Shown here one piece after another: positions 15,682 through 24,915 of a DNA stretch of 64,000 bases (the stretch's first letter is position 1; each line of letters opens with the position of its first letter). A model generated the notes under the pieces. That model was given only the letters and a program-made list of their open reading frames with translations, had not been told where the DNA came from and made no database searches. The DNA lies in NCBI RefSeq assembly GCF_030209745.1, contig NZ_JARVRJ010000009.1, positions 186,001-250,000 of the forward strand. Direction: 5' to 3'. Source of the stretch: Arthrobacter sp. fls2-241-R2A-200 (GTDB lineage Bacteria; Actinomycetota; Actinomycetes; Actinomycetales; Micrococcaceae). The position numbers and the translations under genes were made by a program.

Positions 15682-17987
15682 CCACGGAAACCACCAAGAA
15701 GTTCAACATCGACACCGTTGAGCACGCTGCGAAGACCCCTGACACCGAACTCCCCTGGGCTGAGCTTGGCCTGAAGCAGAACGAGTTCGACGAGATCGTC
15801 AAGGTCCTCGGCCGCCGTCCCACGGGCGCCGAGCTGGCCATGTACTCCGTCATGTGGAGCGAGCACTGCTCCTACAAGTCCTCCAAGAACCACCTCCGCC
15901 AGTTCGGCGAGAAGGTCACCGAGGAAATGAAGAAGGACATGCTGGTTGGCATCGGCGAGAACGCCGGCGTCACCAACCTGGGCGACGGCTGGGCCGTGAC
16001 GTTCAAGATCGAGTCCCACAACTCGCCGTCGTTCGTTGAGCCTTACCAGGGCGCCGCTACCGGCATCGGCGGCATCGTCCGCGACATCATCTCCATGGGC
16101 GCCCGTCCGGTTGCCGTCATGGATCCGCTGCGGTTCGGGGCGATTGACCACCCGGACACCGCCCGCGTCATGCACGGTGCCGTTGCCGGAATTGGTGGCT
16201 ACGGCAACTGCCTGGGCCTGCCGAACATCGGCGGCGAAATGGTCTTCGATTCCGTTTACCAGGGCAACCCGCTGGTGAACGCTCTGGCCGTGGGCGTCAT
16301 GCGCCACGAGGACATCCGCCTGGCCAACGCATCGGGCAAGGGCAACAAGGTTGTCCTGTTCGGTGCACGCACCGGTGGCGACGGCATTGGTGGCGCGTCG
16401 GTGCTCGCTTCGGAGTCCTTCGACGACACCAAGCCTTCCAAGCGTCCGGCTGTCCAGGTGGGCGACCCCTTCGCCGAGAAGGTGCTCATCGAGTGCTGCT
16501 TGGAGCTCTTCAAGGGCTCCCTGGTTGAGGGAATCCAGGACCTCGGTGCCGCTGGTATTTCCTGCGCCACGTCCGAGCTCGCGTCCAACGGCGACGGCGG
16601 CATGGAAGTTGAACTGACCTCCGTCCTGCTGCGCGATCCCACGCTGACCCCGGGCGAGATCCTCATGTCCGAGTCGCAGGAACGCATGATGGCCGTGGTC
16701 ACCCCGGAAAACATCGAAGCGTTCGAAGCTGTGATGGACAAGTGGGCCGTGGAGTACTCCTGGTTGGGTGAAGTGACCGACACAGGCCGGCTCATCATCA
16801 CCTGGGAAGGCGAAGTGATCGTCGACGTCGATCCCCGCACCGTTGCGCACGACGGCCCGGTCTACGACCGCCCGTTTGCCCGCCCGGAGTGGCAGGACTC
16901 GGTCCAGGCAAACTCCTTCACCGGTTCCGTCGAGGATGCCGGCCGTCCGTCGGCTCCTTCCGAGCTGGCCGCAGCCGTCACTGAGCTCGTGGCATCGCCG
17001 AACATGTGCAGCAAGTCCTGGATCACCAACCAGTACGACCGCTACGTTGGCGGCAACACTGCCATGGCGTTCCCGGACGACGCCGGCGTGGTCCGCGTTG
17101 ACGAGGAAACCGGCCTGGGTGTTGCCTTGGCCACCGATGCCAACGGCCGCTACACCTACCTTGAGCCGTACCAAGGTGCACAGCTCGCGTTGGCCGAGGC
17201 CTACCGTAACGTTGCCACTTCAGGCGCTGTTCCCATGGCCGTCAGTGACTGCCTGAACTTTGGTTCGCCCGAGGATCCGGACGTCATGTGGCAGCTTGCC
17301 GAAGCCATCCGTGGCCTCTCGGACGCCTGCATGGAGCTCGGCATCCCGGTGACCGGCGGCAACGTCTCGCTCTACAACCAAACCGGCACCACGCCGATCC
17401 ACCCCTCGCCTGTGGTGGCAGTCCTGGGCAAGCTCGACGACGTCGCCCGCCGCACGCCGTCGGGCTGGCGCGAGGACGGCCAGGCCATCTACCTGTTGGG
17501 TACCACCGCGGCGGAACTTGATGGTTCGGAATGGTCCAACCTCCGTGGACACCTCGGTGGCCTGCCGCCGAAGGTAAACCTCGCCGCGGAACGTGAACTG
17601 GGAGAAATCCTCATTAACGCTTCACGCGACGGCATGGTTGACGCCGCTCACGACCTCTCCGAAGGTGGCCTCGCAGCTGCCCTGGTTGAGTCCTCGCTGC
17701 GCTACGGCGTGGGTGCGCGCATCGCGCTTGAAGAGCTCATGGAGCGCGACGGCGTGGACCTGTTCACCGCACTGTTCTCCGAGTCCCAGGCCCGGGCCAT
17801 CGTGTCCGTGCCCCGCTCGGAGGAAGTCCGCTTCAAGGACATGTGCACCGCACGCGGCTTCGCTCACCTCCGGATCGGCGTTGTGGACGCCGCCGGTGAA
17901 AAGCTGGAGATCAACGGCGTGGACGAGCTCTCCTTGGAGGCTCTCAAAGAAGCCCACGAAGCTACCCTGCCGAAGTACTTCGGCTAG
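15678..17987 (+). CDS. purL: Phosphoribosylformylglycinamidine synthase, PurL subunit
   Basis: This 769-aa protein is the small-type PurL, the catalytic ATP-dependent subunit that works with PurS and PurQ. It has two AIR-synthase-like halves. Visible landmarks are [34 protein letters not shown] and [10 protein letters not shown]. The start is a GTG at 15678 with GGAGG upstream, overlapping purQ by 4 bp. The gene ends the operon and is followed by a clear hairpin terminator. Step 4 of de novo purine synthesis is thus complete here; purA lies at 54799. Confidence 0.97.
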   Translation: MTTETTKKFNIDTVEHAAKTPDTELPWAELGLKQNEFDEIVKVLGRRPTGAELAMYSVMWSEHCSYKSSKNHLRQFGEKVTEEMKKDMLVGIGENAGVTNLGDGWAVTFKIESHNSPSFVEPYQGAATGIGGIVRDIISMGARPVAVMDPLRFGAIDHPDTARVMHGAVAGIGGYGNCLGLPNIGGEMVFDSVYQGNPLVNALAVGVMRHEDIRLANASGKGNKVVLFGARTGGDGIGGASVLASESFDDTKPSKRPAVQVGDPFAEKVLIECCLELFKGSLVEGIQDLGAAGISCATSELASNGDGGMEVELTSVLLRDPTLTPGEILMSESQERMMAVVTPENIEAFEAVMDKWAVEYSWLGEVTDTGRLIITWEGEVIVDVDPRTVAHDGPVYDRPFARPEWQDSVQANSFTGSVEDAGRPSAPSELAAAVTELVASPNMCSKSWITNQYDRYVGGNTAMAFPDDAGVVRVDEETGLGVALATDANGRYTYLEPYQGAQLALAEAYRNVATSGAVPMAVSDCLNFGSPEDPDVMWQLAEAIRGLSDACMELGIPVTGGNVSLYNQTGTTPIHPSPVVAVLGKLDDVARRTPSGWREDGQAIYLLGTTAAELDGSEWSNLRGHLGGLPPKVNLAAERELGEILINASRDGMVDAAHDLSEGGLAAALVESSLRYGVGARIALEELMERDGVDLFTALFSESQARAIVSVPRSEEVRFKDMCTARGFAHLRIGVVDAAGEKLEINGVDELSLEALKEAHEATLPKYFG

Positions 17988-17995
17988 GACGAGCA

Positions 17996-18038
17996 ACAGG
18001 AAACGCGGGACCACACATGTGGCCCCGCGTTTCCTGTT
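17996..18038. terminator. Terminator downstream of purL
   Basis: Arms built around AGGAAACGCGGG and CCCGCGTTTCCT form a near-perfect stem just after the purL stop. The gene on the other side also converges here, so it may act in both directions. Confidence 0.8.
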
Positions 18039-18046
18039 TCTGCATG

Positions 18047-18082
18047 CGCATTAGCTACTCTGGCCGCATTAGCTGGCTGGCC
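18047..18082. repeat. Imperfect 18-bp tandem duplication at a stop codon
   Basis: CGCATTAGCT occurs at 18047-18056 and again 18 bp later at 18065-18074. The stop codon of the GGDEF-EAL gene lies in the second copy. The remainder of the unit is diverged. Confidence 0.55.
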
Positions 18083-19487
18083 ACACGGATTGCCGGGCCA
18101 GCTGGGCCGTGAACTCCGGTTCCGGCAGGGGCCTGCCAAAGTAGTAGCCTTGCCCGCTCGTGCACCCAATACTCCGCAGGGCTTCGGCCTGCTCGGCGGT
18201 CTCGATTCCTTCCCAGACCCCTTCCAGCCCGCATGAACGAATGACCCGCTGGATAGCCGCGATGAATCCCAACTGCTCCGGGTCCCGTCCAAGCTCCTGC
18301 ACGAACTGCTTATCCACCTTGACCCGGCCTACCGGTAGCTTCCTCAGGTAGCCCATGGACGAGTAGCCTGCGCCGAAATCGTCGATGTCCAAGCCCACGC
18401 CCAGCCGTTGCAGGCTCGCCAGCGTGTACCGGTCCAGCTCGTTGTTGTGGATGATGGCACTCTCGGTAAGCTCCAGAACCAAGGATTCCGGCGGCAGCCC
18501 TGCTCCTGCGAGGACCTCACGGACGTCGTCCACGAACTCCAGGCTCTGAAGATCCGCGGCAGAGACATTGATTTGCATGGAAAATTTGTGCCGCGCGGTG
18601 CTCTCATTGAGTCGCCACCGCCGCAGTTGACCAACGGCGGCGCGCAGCACCCACCTGCCCAACTCGGCGATCAATCCGGTTGCCTCCGCCACGGGAACGA
18701 ACTGATCCGGCATGATGATGCCGTGCACCGGATGGTTCCAGCGGACCAAAGCCTCGCTGCCTTCGATCCTGCCTGTGGCCAGCTCAACGATCGGCTGATA
18801 GTAGAGGACCAGCTGGTCCGAGCGGATGGCCTCCCGCAGTTCCCCGACGATCTGCCGCTGGAGCTGCCGTGCGTGCAACATGTCGGGATCAAACACCTTG
18901 AGCTTGTTCCGGCCCTCGCTCTTGGACTCCTCCATGGCCATGTCGGCTTCCTGAAGCAAGTCTTCGGCGCTGTGGTGCGGCTCGGCGATCCGCAGCCCCA
19001 AACTGGCCCGGCACCTGATGCTGTTGTTGCCGAGGTCGATACTCTGTTCCAGCGCGGCAAGAATGCGATTCCCGACGGCGGTTGCCTTGCCTTGGGCGGT
19101 GGCGGGGAGGAGTATCGCGAACTCGTCGCCGCCAAGGCGAGCGACGACGTCGTTCTCCCGCACGGCGGAGCGGATGCGCATGGCCACCGTGACCAGGGTC
19201 TGGTCCGCGGCAGCGTATCCGGCGGAATTCTTCAGCGCCTTGAACCCGTCCAAATTCAGCAGGAGGAGGGCAGGGGGCGAGGCCCCATACTTCATGGCAT
19301 CCTGGGCCTGGATGAAAGCACTCACCAAGGCCAAGCGGTTAGCCAACCCGGTGAGTGGGTCTCGGAGGGATTCGCGCCGCTGCTCATAGCGCGCTTGGTG
19401 GAGTTCCTGCATCAGCGCCTGGACGTGGCGCTCCAATTTCCCGATTCTGGGGTCCAACTCCGCGGGAGGCGGGTGTTTGGACCTCAC
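18069..19487 (-). CDS. GGDEF-EAL protein, probable c-di-GMP phosphodiesterase
   Basis: This 472-aa cytoplasmic protein has a short coiled segment, a GGDEF domain (about 40-200) and an EAL domain (about 215-465). The EAL residues appear complete: EALVRW (245-250), the Asn of NVSAADL, ELTES, DDFGAGYSS, KVDKQ, EGIE and GQGYYFGRP. The GGDEF signature (119-123) and the RxxD inhibitory site (REND, 110-113) are present. However, the metal Asp of the DxD-FK motif is Asn (NLDGFK) and the following Asn-Asp is Lys-Asn, so cyclase activity is doubtful. The GTG at 19487 overlaps the upstream stop by 4 bp. It most likely degrades c-di-GMP made by the cyclase at 19978. Confidence 0.92.
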   Translation of the reverse strand: MRSKHPPPAELDPRIGKLERHVQALMQELHQARYEQRRESLRDPLTGLANRLALVSAFIQAQDAMKYGASPPALLLLNLDGFKALKNSAGYAAADQTLVTVAMRIRSAVRENDVVARLGGDEFAILLPATAQGKATAVGNRILAALEQSIDLGNNSIRCRASLGLRIAEPHHSAEDLLQEADMAMEESKSEGRNKLKVFDPDMLHARQLQRQIVGELREAIRSDQLVLYYQPIVELATGRIEGSEALVRWNHPVHGIIMPDQFVPVAEATGLIAELGRWVLRAAVGQLRRWRLNESTARHKFSMQINVSAADLQSLEFVDDVREVLAGAGLPPESLVLELTESAIIHNNELDRYTLASLQRLGVGLDIDDFGAGYSSMGYLRKLPVGRVKVDKQFVQELGRDPEQLGFIAAIQRVIRSCGLEGVWEGIETAEQAEALRSIGCTSGQGYYFGRPLPEPEFTAQLARQSVWPAS

Positions 19488-19981
19488 GATTCTTCCAAGC
19501 GCCGGAGGCTGGAATCGGCCACGGCCGACGGCTTGGACACCGGGTGGCGCCGCTCGTCCAGGAAGACCCGATAAGACGCGATGTCCAGCTTCCCGTCGGA
19601 CTCCACTTTCTTCCCGGCCCGGTACACGTGCGTGATCCAGGAACCGCCAAGTATGGCTTCGATCCACGCATCGCATTCGGCGAGGGGCAGGTGAACACGG
19701 GTGCCGGTGTTTCGACGGTGCCCCGCTATGGATACGGTGATGCAACTGCCCAGGAGGCCCTTGTCGGCCGTGAACCAGGCGAGGCCTTCGACGTCGGCCA
19801 CTATGGTCAGGTTCGCGTTGCCGTCCCCCACCGACTGCACTGGCGCCATCCGGACCGAGCGGCGGTCCGCGTTCAATGAAGCCGACGTGCTGCTCCGATA
19901 GGAGGGGCTGGTGATGTCCTGGCGGAACGCCGAGAGCTCCTGGTTGTGCTGGATCTGGATCCTGGTGGTCAATTCATTCAT
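19484..19981 (-). CDS. Unknown protein between two c-di-GMP enzymes
   Basis: This 165-aa soluble protein has no signal peptide, helix anchor or domain I recognise. The middle section (about residues 55-150) looks globular, with WFTADKGLLGSCITV and HLPLAECDAWIEAILGG. I looked for a PilZ pattern (RxxxR and D/NxSxxG) and did not find a convincing one. Its start overlaps the GGDEF cyclase stop as ATGA and its stop overlaps the GGDEF-EAL start as GTGA. It is therefore made in step with both enzymes and may regulate them or bind c-di-GMP in an undescribed way. Confidence 0.75.
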   Translation of the reverse strand: MNELTTRIQIQHNQELSAFRQDITSPSYRSSTSASLNADRRSVRMAPVQSVGDGNANLTIVADVEGLAWFTADKGLLGSCITVSIAGHRRNTGTRVHLPLAECDAWIEAILGGSWITHVYRAGKKVESDGKLDIASYRVFLDERRHPVSKPSAVADSSLRRLEES

Positions 19982-21156
19982 GATCTTGCCTCATCCGCAA
20001 TGGTGGCCGCCCCAGGGCGATCCGCTCCTACAATCCGGTTTCTTCCTAGTGCCTTGGCGCTGTAAAGGGCCGCGTCCGCTACCTCGATCATGAAATTGAG
20101 GCTGGCGAGGGCGGGGCTGCTGGCGGTCACACCGTAACTGATGGTGGGGAAAGTGAGACCTTCGGGAACCTTGGTTGCTGCCATGTGCCGGCTGATTTCC
20201 GCCGCAATGCTTTGGGCTCGCTCTTGGGTGGCGCCCGGAAGGAAGAGGATGAACTCTTCGCCCCCGTAGCGCCCGATCAAGTCCGTGGACCGCACCGAGG
20301 CACTGCAGGCATCCGCGAAAGCCTTCAACGCCGCATCGCCCGCCCCATGGCCGTATTCGTCGTTAACGGCCTTGAAGTTGTCCAAGTCCGCGAGGACCAC
20401 CGCCGCACCGGACTCGTTGGAGCGCAATCGCTTCAATTCCGAGTTGGCCAGTTCAAGGAACGCTCCGCGGTTCAACAACCCCGTCAGGTGGTCCCGCGTG
20501 GCGCGCTCCCGAAGCCCCTTGATGAGTTGATCGCTGCTGAGGGCCGTCATGCTGAACGACACCGTCACTAACAGCACCATGGAGACCAGCCCCGAGGGAG
20601 CGGGGCCAAAGAAGGTCTTGAAGGTTGCGCTGGTGGGACCTTGCGTTGCGTAGACCACCCAGCGTCCCAAGTAGTAGACGGCCAAGAGCCAAGCGGCCAA
20701 GGACAGTGCCTTGTGGACCTGGGAGTGGTTGGCCTTAATAAACCAAAGGTCTCGGGCGGCGAGACTGATACCGGCCGTCATCATCGCCAGGTACACGAAG
20801 CCGCCGGACCAAACATTGAAGGCGGGATTTTCCAGAAAGGAAGCGATGGCTGTGATCCCAGGACCCACGGCGAGCTGCCACGGAGCGGCTCTCAGGTCCC
20901 GCAGGGTACGGGCACCGGCCCAGACGCTGAAGGCTCCGGCTACCACCAACACATTGCCCGCTGGATTTGCCCATTGCTGGTGCACGGTGCCGTTGAGCAG
21001 GAATGCCGTGTTGCCCAGCATGAACTCGAGGAGGGCTACGCTCCACCAGCCGGCGTAAGGGGAGCGTGTGCGGCGGTACGATGCGCAGAAAAGCACCAGG
21101 AGGGTGACCGTGACCACCCCCAAAGCAACCCTCACTGAAAACGAATCCAGCACCAC
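19978..21156 (-). CDS. Membrane-bound diguanylate cyclase (GGDEF)
   Basis: This 392-aa protein has about six or seven membrane helices in its first 210 residues, then a GGDEF domain that makes c-di-GMP from two GTP. The active site looks complete: ADLDNFKAVNDEYGHGAGD and RYGGEEF, with an RxxD inhibitory site (RSTD) just upstream. The GTG at 21156 has GAGGGGG upstream. The N-terminal region may sense a membrane or cell-surface signal. It begins the three-gene signalling unit with the unknown gene and the EAL phosphodiesterase, immediately downstream of the exopolysaccharide synthase genes. Confidence 0.93.
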   Translation of the reverse strand: MVLDSFSVRVALGVVTVTLLVLFCASYRRTRSPYAGWWSVALLEFMLGNTAFLLNGTVHQQWANPAGNVLVVAGAFSVWAGARTLRDLRAAPWQLAVGPGITAIASFLENPAFNVWSGGFVYLAMMTAGISLAARDLWFIKANHSQVHKALSLAAWLLAVYYLGRWVVYATQGPTSATFKTFFGPAPSGLVSMVLLVTVSFSMTALSSDQLIKGLRERATRDHLTGLLNRGAFLELANSELKRLRSNESGAAVVLADLDNFKAVNDEYGHGAGDAALKAFADACSASVRSTDLIGRYGGEEFILFLPGATQERAQSIAAEISRHMAATKVPEGLTFPTISYGVTASSPALASLNFMIEVADAALYSAKALGRNRIVGADRPGAATIADEARS

Positions 21157-21236
21157 GGTCCAACCCCCTCAGCTGGTCCTGCACGAGCCTTTGGAGCAAG
21201 TGTTGCGCAGCCGGCTCAACCTCCCTGCGGCGTTGC

Positions 21237-21258
21237 CTCAAGATTGGCTCAAGATTGG
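21237..21258. repeat. 11-bp tandem duplication in intergenic gap
   Basis: CTCAAGATTGG is repeated exactly twice (21237-21247, 21248-21258) in the gap between the glycosyltransferase and cyclase genes, followed by a partial third copy (CTCAAC). Confidence 0.85.
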
Positions 21259-21280
21259 CTCAACCAGCGAGCCGGAGCAT

Positions 21281-21314
21281 CACGCAGTCTTTTGAGTCAC
21301 GCAGTCTTTTGAGT
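21281..21314. repeat. 17-bp tandem duplication beside a stop codon
   Basis: CACGCAGTCTTTTGAGT is present twice (21281-21297, 21298-21314), followed by a decayed third start. The TGA of the glycosyltransferase gene begins at 21316 on the minus strand, so its end sits on the repeat border and extra TGA codons follow it. Confidence 0.88.
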
Positions 21315-23272
21315 CATCCAGTCCAGTGGCCGTCGTCGTGGAATTCTTCCTCCAAGCCGTGCGGGGTTTTCTCCCATTTGTGCGGGCTGGTCAGCATTTG
21401 CCAGGCGGCACGCCAGGCAGCCACGGAATGCAGCACCCAGTAGAACGGGTTGAGTAAGGCGAAGATCGCGATCCGCCAGCCATGGCGCCGGAGGGTGGCC
21501 ACACCGGATACCACAATCATCATGGCGTTGCCGAACAGCATGGAAGCCACTCCGCCTACCAGCAACCACGAGGGCAACACCAGCCCGACGACGTCGTAGC
21601 CCACGTACGTCACGATGGTGAAGCCGACAACCAGCGGGTACGCCAGGAAAGCCAGCGGCGTCCCAAGGATCAATCCCAGAAACCCGACGGCGCCGGCCAC
21701 GCCCGTGCTGTGGATGTAGCGCAGGGAGTTCCTGGTGTTCACAGCGGAGGTCACCATGTAGCCCTTGATCCACCGCGTGCGCTGCTTGATCCAGGCCGGA
21801 ACCTGCGAACACGCTTCCTCCCAGGTGGTGGAGTTGATGACTCCCACCCGGTAACCCTCCACGGCGGCCCTGAGTCCCAAATCCGCGTCCTCTGTGACGT
21901 TCCACGGGTCCCACGCTCCCACCTCTTTGAGCATGGACGTCACGAAATGGTTGGAGGTCCCGCCCAAGGGCAGCGGGATACCTGAGTTGTCCAGTCCCGG
22001 GAGCATGGAATCGAACCAGTGCGTGTATTCGATGGTGAACATGCGTGTGAGGACGTTCTGGTCGGCGTTGAAGTAGTTCAAGGCCGCTTGCACGCAGATG
22101 AGGGGCTTGCGGTGTGGGTTGAGGTGCCCGCGTTCGAACTCGTCCTGCTGGAATGCCGCGATGGATGCCCGGAGCTGACCTGGCTCGGGCCGGTCTTCGG
22201 CGTCGTAAATAACCACGTACTCACCCCTGGCAAAGGTGAGCCCGTAGTTGCACGCGCGTGGCTTGGTTTGTGGCTCACCCCTTGGCACGATCAGGATGCG
22301 CACGTATTCCGGAGGCCTGGACGCCTTGGCTGCGGCGATGGTTTCGGCGTCGTCTTCTTCGAGAAGGACCAAGACGTCCAGCTTGGACCGTGGGTAGTCC
22401 AGCCGGCCGAGGTTGGTGAGCAGTTTGTCGATGATGTTGGCTTCCCGGAAGACCGGAACCAGGATGGTGTAGACCGGCACATCACCGTCGGGGATTCGCT
22501 CTCCGGTCATGGGTGGGAGTCCTCGCCGCGCCCTTTCCCGGTCCCTTGCTTTGGCGGTGCCCGCGTCCCGGATCAGGTCGAACGGGCGGCGGAGGCTGGC
22601 CAAGGATTTGAAGCCGATGCTCACCAGGAAAACGACGTTTGCCGTTGCCAGCAACACGGTAACCGCGGTCAACGGGGCAAGCAGGAACGCCACCATGGTG
22701 GTTGTCAGGAGGAACAAGGGAAGGTACCACTGCCATGGCGTCAAGGCTATGCGCGCCGACTCCCCCGGCCGTTCTTCTGCCAGCCGCTCAGCGGACTCGT
22801 AGAGGAGGTGGCGGCGGAAGGAACGCTGGATGGACTGGTTGATGTCCCAGTCCGTAGTGGTGCGGAATTCGACGTCGTCCACCCCGAAGATCTCGCGGGC
22901 GTCCGCGGCGATATCCTCCGACGGCGCCACCGCCGTAGCGAGCGTGAGGACACCGTCATCCAACCGCCAGGGCAGCCACTGCGGCTCACCCAACGAGCTG
23001 AAATTGAGCTGCTCCATGAGCTCGTCATCAGTGGGCTCAGCCACCAGGTCCACCAGGGGTGCGTCCCACTGCCGGGCCAACACCTCATAGACACGACGGC
23101 GGTCCAGTCCGGTTTCGAGAATAAGGTGCCTGCCCAGGAGCCCCCCTTCGCTGGCGGCGCGGCGAAGGGCACGCCCAAGCTGCTCTGGACTGATGAGGCC
23201 TGCCGCGATCAAAGCTTGTCCGATCGGCTGCCTGTCCAAGCCGGGGGTACCTCGATGGAGAGGCGGCGTCAT
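21314..23272 (-). CDS. BcsA-like family 2 glycosyltransferase with N-terminal MshEN-like domain
   Basis: This 652-aa membrane synthase begins with an MshEN/GspE-N-like domain (about 15-150). IGQALIAAGLISPEQLGRAL and LLGRHLILETGLDRRRVYEVLARQ resemble the paired c-di-GMP-binding motifs of MshE. Two helices (about 182-222) lead into a GT2 domain with the processive-synthase signature: Asp in LLEEDD (304-308), DAED (357-360), TED (460-462) and QRTRW (497-501). At least three C-terminal helices follow. It probably polymerises a sugar and exports it, activated by c-di-GMP through the MshEN-like part instead of PilZ. E. coli NfrB has a comparable arrangement with the domain at the other end. The ATG at 23272 overlaps the upstream gene by 4 bp. 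Confidence 0.9.
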   Translation of the reverse strand: MTPPLHRGTPGLDRQPIGQALIAAGLISPEQLGRALRRAASEGGLLGRHLILETGLDRRRVYEVLARQWDAPLVDLVAEPTDDELMEQLNFSSLGEPQWLPWRLDDGVLTLATAVAPSEDIAADAREIFGVDDVEFRTTTDWDINQSIQRSFRRHLLYESAERLAEERPGESARIALTPWQWYLPLFLLTTTMVAFLLAPLTAVTVLLATANVVFLVSIGFKSLASLRRPFDLIRDAGTAKARDRERARRGLPPMTGERIPDGDVPVYTILVPVFREANIIDKLLTNLGRLDYPRSKLDVLVLLEEDDAETIAAAKASRPPEYVRILIVPRGEPQTKPRACNYGLTFARGEYVVIYDAEDRPEPGQLRASIAAFQQDEFERGHLNPHRKPLICVQAALNYFNADQNVLTRMFTIEYTHWFDSMLPGLDNSGIPLPLGGTSNHFVTSMLKEVGAWDPWNVTEDADLGLRAAVEGYRVGVINSTTWEEACSQVPAWIKQRTRWIKGYMVTSAVNTRNSLRYIHSTGVAGAVGFLGLILGTPLAFLAYPLVVGFTIVTYVGYDVVGLVLPSWLLVGGVASMLFGNAMMIVVSGVATLRRHGWRIAIFALLNPFYWVLHSVAAWRAAWQMLTSPHKWEKTPHGLEEEFHDDGHWTG

Positions 23273-24915
23273 GAGTCTGAGGCCCTTTCATAGATCCGGT
23301 GGGTCGGTGTGGAGAAGGCTAAGGAGTACTGGACCGGGAAAGACGGATCCGTGAGGATCGCCTGGTAGACGAGATCCGTGGGACCAGAGTCCTTTGCCCC
23401 TGTGCCGCCTTCGACGTTGACAAAGACCCACTTGGCGTACTTGGACGGGGCCCTCAGCGCGGGAGCAAAGTAGTCACCCGAAGCCCTGTTGAAAATCTCC
23501 TTGAGCGGGATGCCCAGCACGGGGAGCACCGCGTTCCCGCGCGCGCTCTCGTCCATGAGGATGCCACCGGATTGGTAGTGCTCGTGGAGCCAGCGGGCGG
23601 CAGCGGTGGAATTCGTGGTGGAATCCGCTGACATCTTTCCCTCGGCCAGCACAGCAAGCCGGGCCGCGGGATCCGCGCTCCACCAGACGTTTTGGACCAC
23701 AAGAGCCGCCAGCAGTGCTCCGATCAACCACGGGCGGACTTTTTTGGGACGAGCCATTTCCTCAACCACTACGGCAACGAGGATGGCCAGCAGAGGAAGC
23801 GCCGTGAGGGCAAAGCGGTTGTTCCACCACGAGGTAGGCAGAGAATGATCGTTATTGATGGCCGTTTGCCCCAGAAACAGGCTCACTAACGCAAACGCGT
23901 ACGCGCTGCCGCTCACGGCCACCAACAGGGTGCTGTTAGCCAGGCCGCGCCGAAAGACGAGGACCACGCCGCCGCACGCGGCCAAAACGAGGACGACGAC
24001 GCCCACCGTCTCCAGCAGCGACCAGTGGAAAGTAGCCAGTGTGAGGCCGGGGTTGCCCTTGGTGGGCAACAGGCCGCCGTCGGTAATGCTTTTCTGCTGC
24101 GCGTACGCAGAGTACTGCCCGAACATGAACTCCAGCGGGTTGCCGTACACGGCCCAGTTGTAAGAGATCCACCACGCCACAGCAGCGGCAGGCACCATGA
24201 CATAGCCGCCAGCCATAACGAACGCTTCCCGCCAGCGGCCTGTCCGGCGTTTGGCCACGATGAAGACAAACAATGTTCCCGTCATCACCAGCGCCCAGCC
24301 CTCGTACCGCGAGAGGACCGCAGCAGCGGAGGGAATCCCGGCGAAGACTGCCAACTCGCCTGCACTCATTCGACGGCGGCTGGTGGACCAATGCGCCAAA
24401 CCTGCCATCCCGCCCACGATGCACATGATCAGCACCGGCTCGGTCAACGCCGTGGTGTAGACGTACAAGACCGCAGGGTTTGCCAGGACCACCAACGTGG
24501 TGGCCAGCCGTCCGGAACGCCCCAGGCCAAGCCGGGCCGCGATCAGGTACAGGCCCGTCGCGGTACCTGACAAGGCGAGGATGCCCAGCAGCCCCGCGGC
24601 CCAACCCGTGCTGAAGAGCCACATGTTCAGCACGAACGGGGCCAGCAGGAGATGGGGCATGGGCAGCCAGACGGTACCGAGCTGCTCAAACCCCGGGGCC
24701 TTGCTGTCGAAGATGCGTCGAGCGATGGTCAGGTGGCTTTGGGCATCGGAGTACTCCAAGTTGATGCCATGCCCCATCGAGTAAAGGCAGGCCGCATACC
24801 CCACCACTGCAGCCGCTACTGCGATGATCCGGGTACCCGGAACCTTACGGCCTCGGACCGGGGCGCCCAGCCGTTCCCATGCGGTCCTCGGACTGATGGA
24901 GACGCTAGTCGCCAT
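23269..24915 (-). CDS. GT39/ArnT-like polytopic glycosyltransferase
   Basis: This protein of about 548 aa has roughly eleven membrane helices and an extracytoplasmic C-terminal domain. An early loop bearing acidic residues (NLEYSDAQSHLTIARRIFD) resembles the catalytic first loop of the PMT/ArnT superfamily, which moves sugars from polyprenyl-phosphate donors. It may modify the polymer or build a glycolipid for the adjacent synthase. The start is uncertain: ATG 24915 overlaps the upstream gene by 11 bp, while ATG 24954 would add 13 residues; neither has a strong ribosome site. It is coupled to the synthase by an ATGA overlap. Confidence 0.82.
   Translation of the reverse strand: MATSVSISPRTAWERLGAPVRGRKVPGTRIIAVAAAVVGYAACLYSMGHGINLEYSDAQSHLTIARRIFDSKAPGFEQLGTVWLPMPHLLLAPFVLNMWLFSTGWAAGLLGILALSGTATGLYLIAARLGLGRSGRLATTLVVLANPAVLYVYTTALTEPVLIMCIVGGMAGLAHWSTSRRRMSAGELAVFAGIPSAAAVLSRYEGWALVMTGTLFVFIVAKRRTGRWREAFVMAGGYVMVPAAAVAWWISYNWAVYGNPLEFMFGQYSAYAQQKSITDGGLLPTKGNPGLTLATFHWSLLETVGVVVLVLAACGGVVLVFRRGLANSTLLVAVSGSAYAFALVSLFLGQTAINNDHSLPTSWWNNRFALTALPLLAILVAVVVEEMARPKKVRPWLIGALLAALVVQNVWWSADPAARLAVLAEGKMSADSTTNSTAAARWLHEHYQSGGILMDESARGNAVLPVLGIPLKEIFNRASGDYFAPALRAPSKYAKWVFVNVEGGTGAKDSGPTDLVYQAILTDPSFPVQYSLAFSTPTHRIYERASDS

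Noticed and set aside
15471..17174. Minus-strand ORF of 567 codons.
   Set aside because: Shadow of purQ and purL produced by GC-rich third positions; the plus-strand proteins are unambiguous.
22019..23293. Plus-strand ORF of 424 codons.
   Set aside because: Antisense of the GT2 synthase, whose catalytic motifs are all present on the minus strand.
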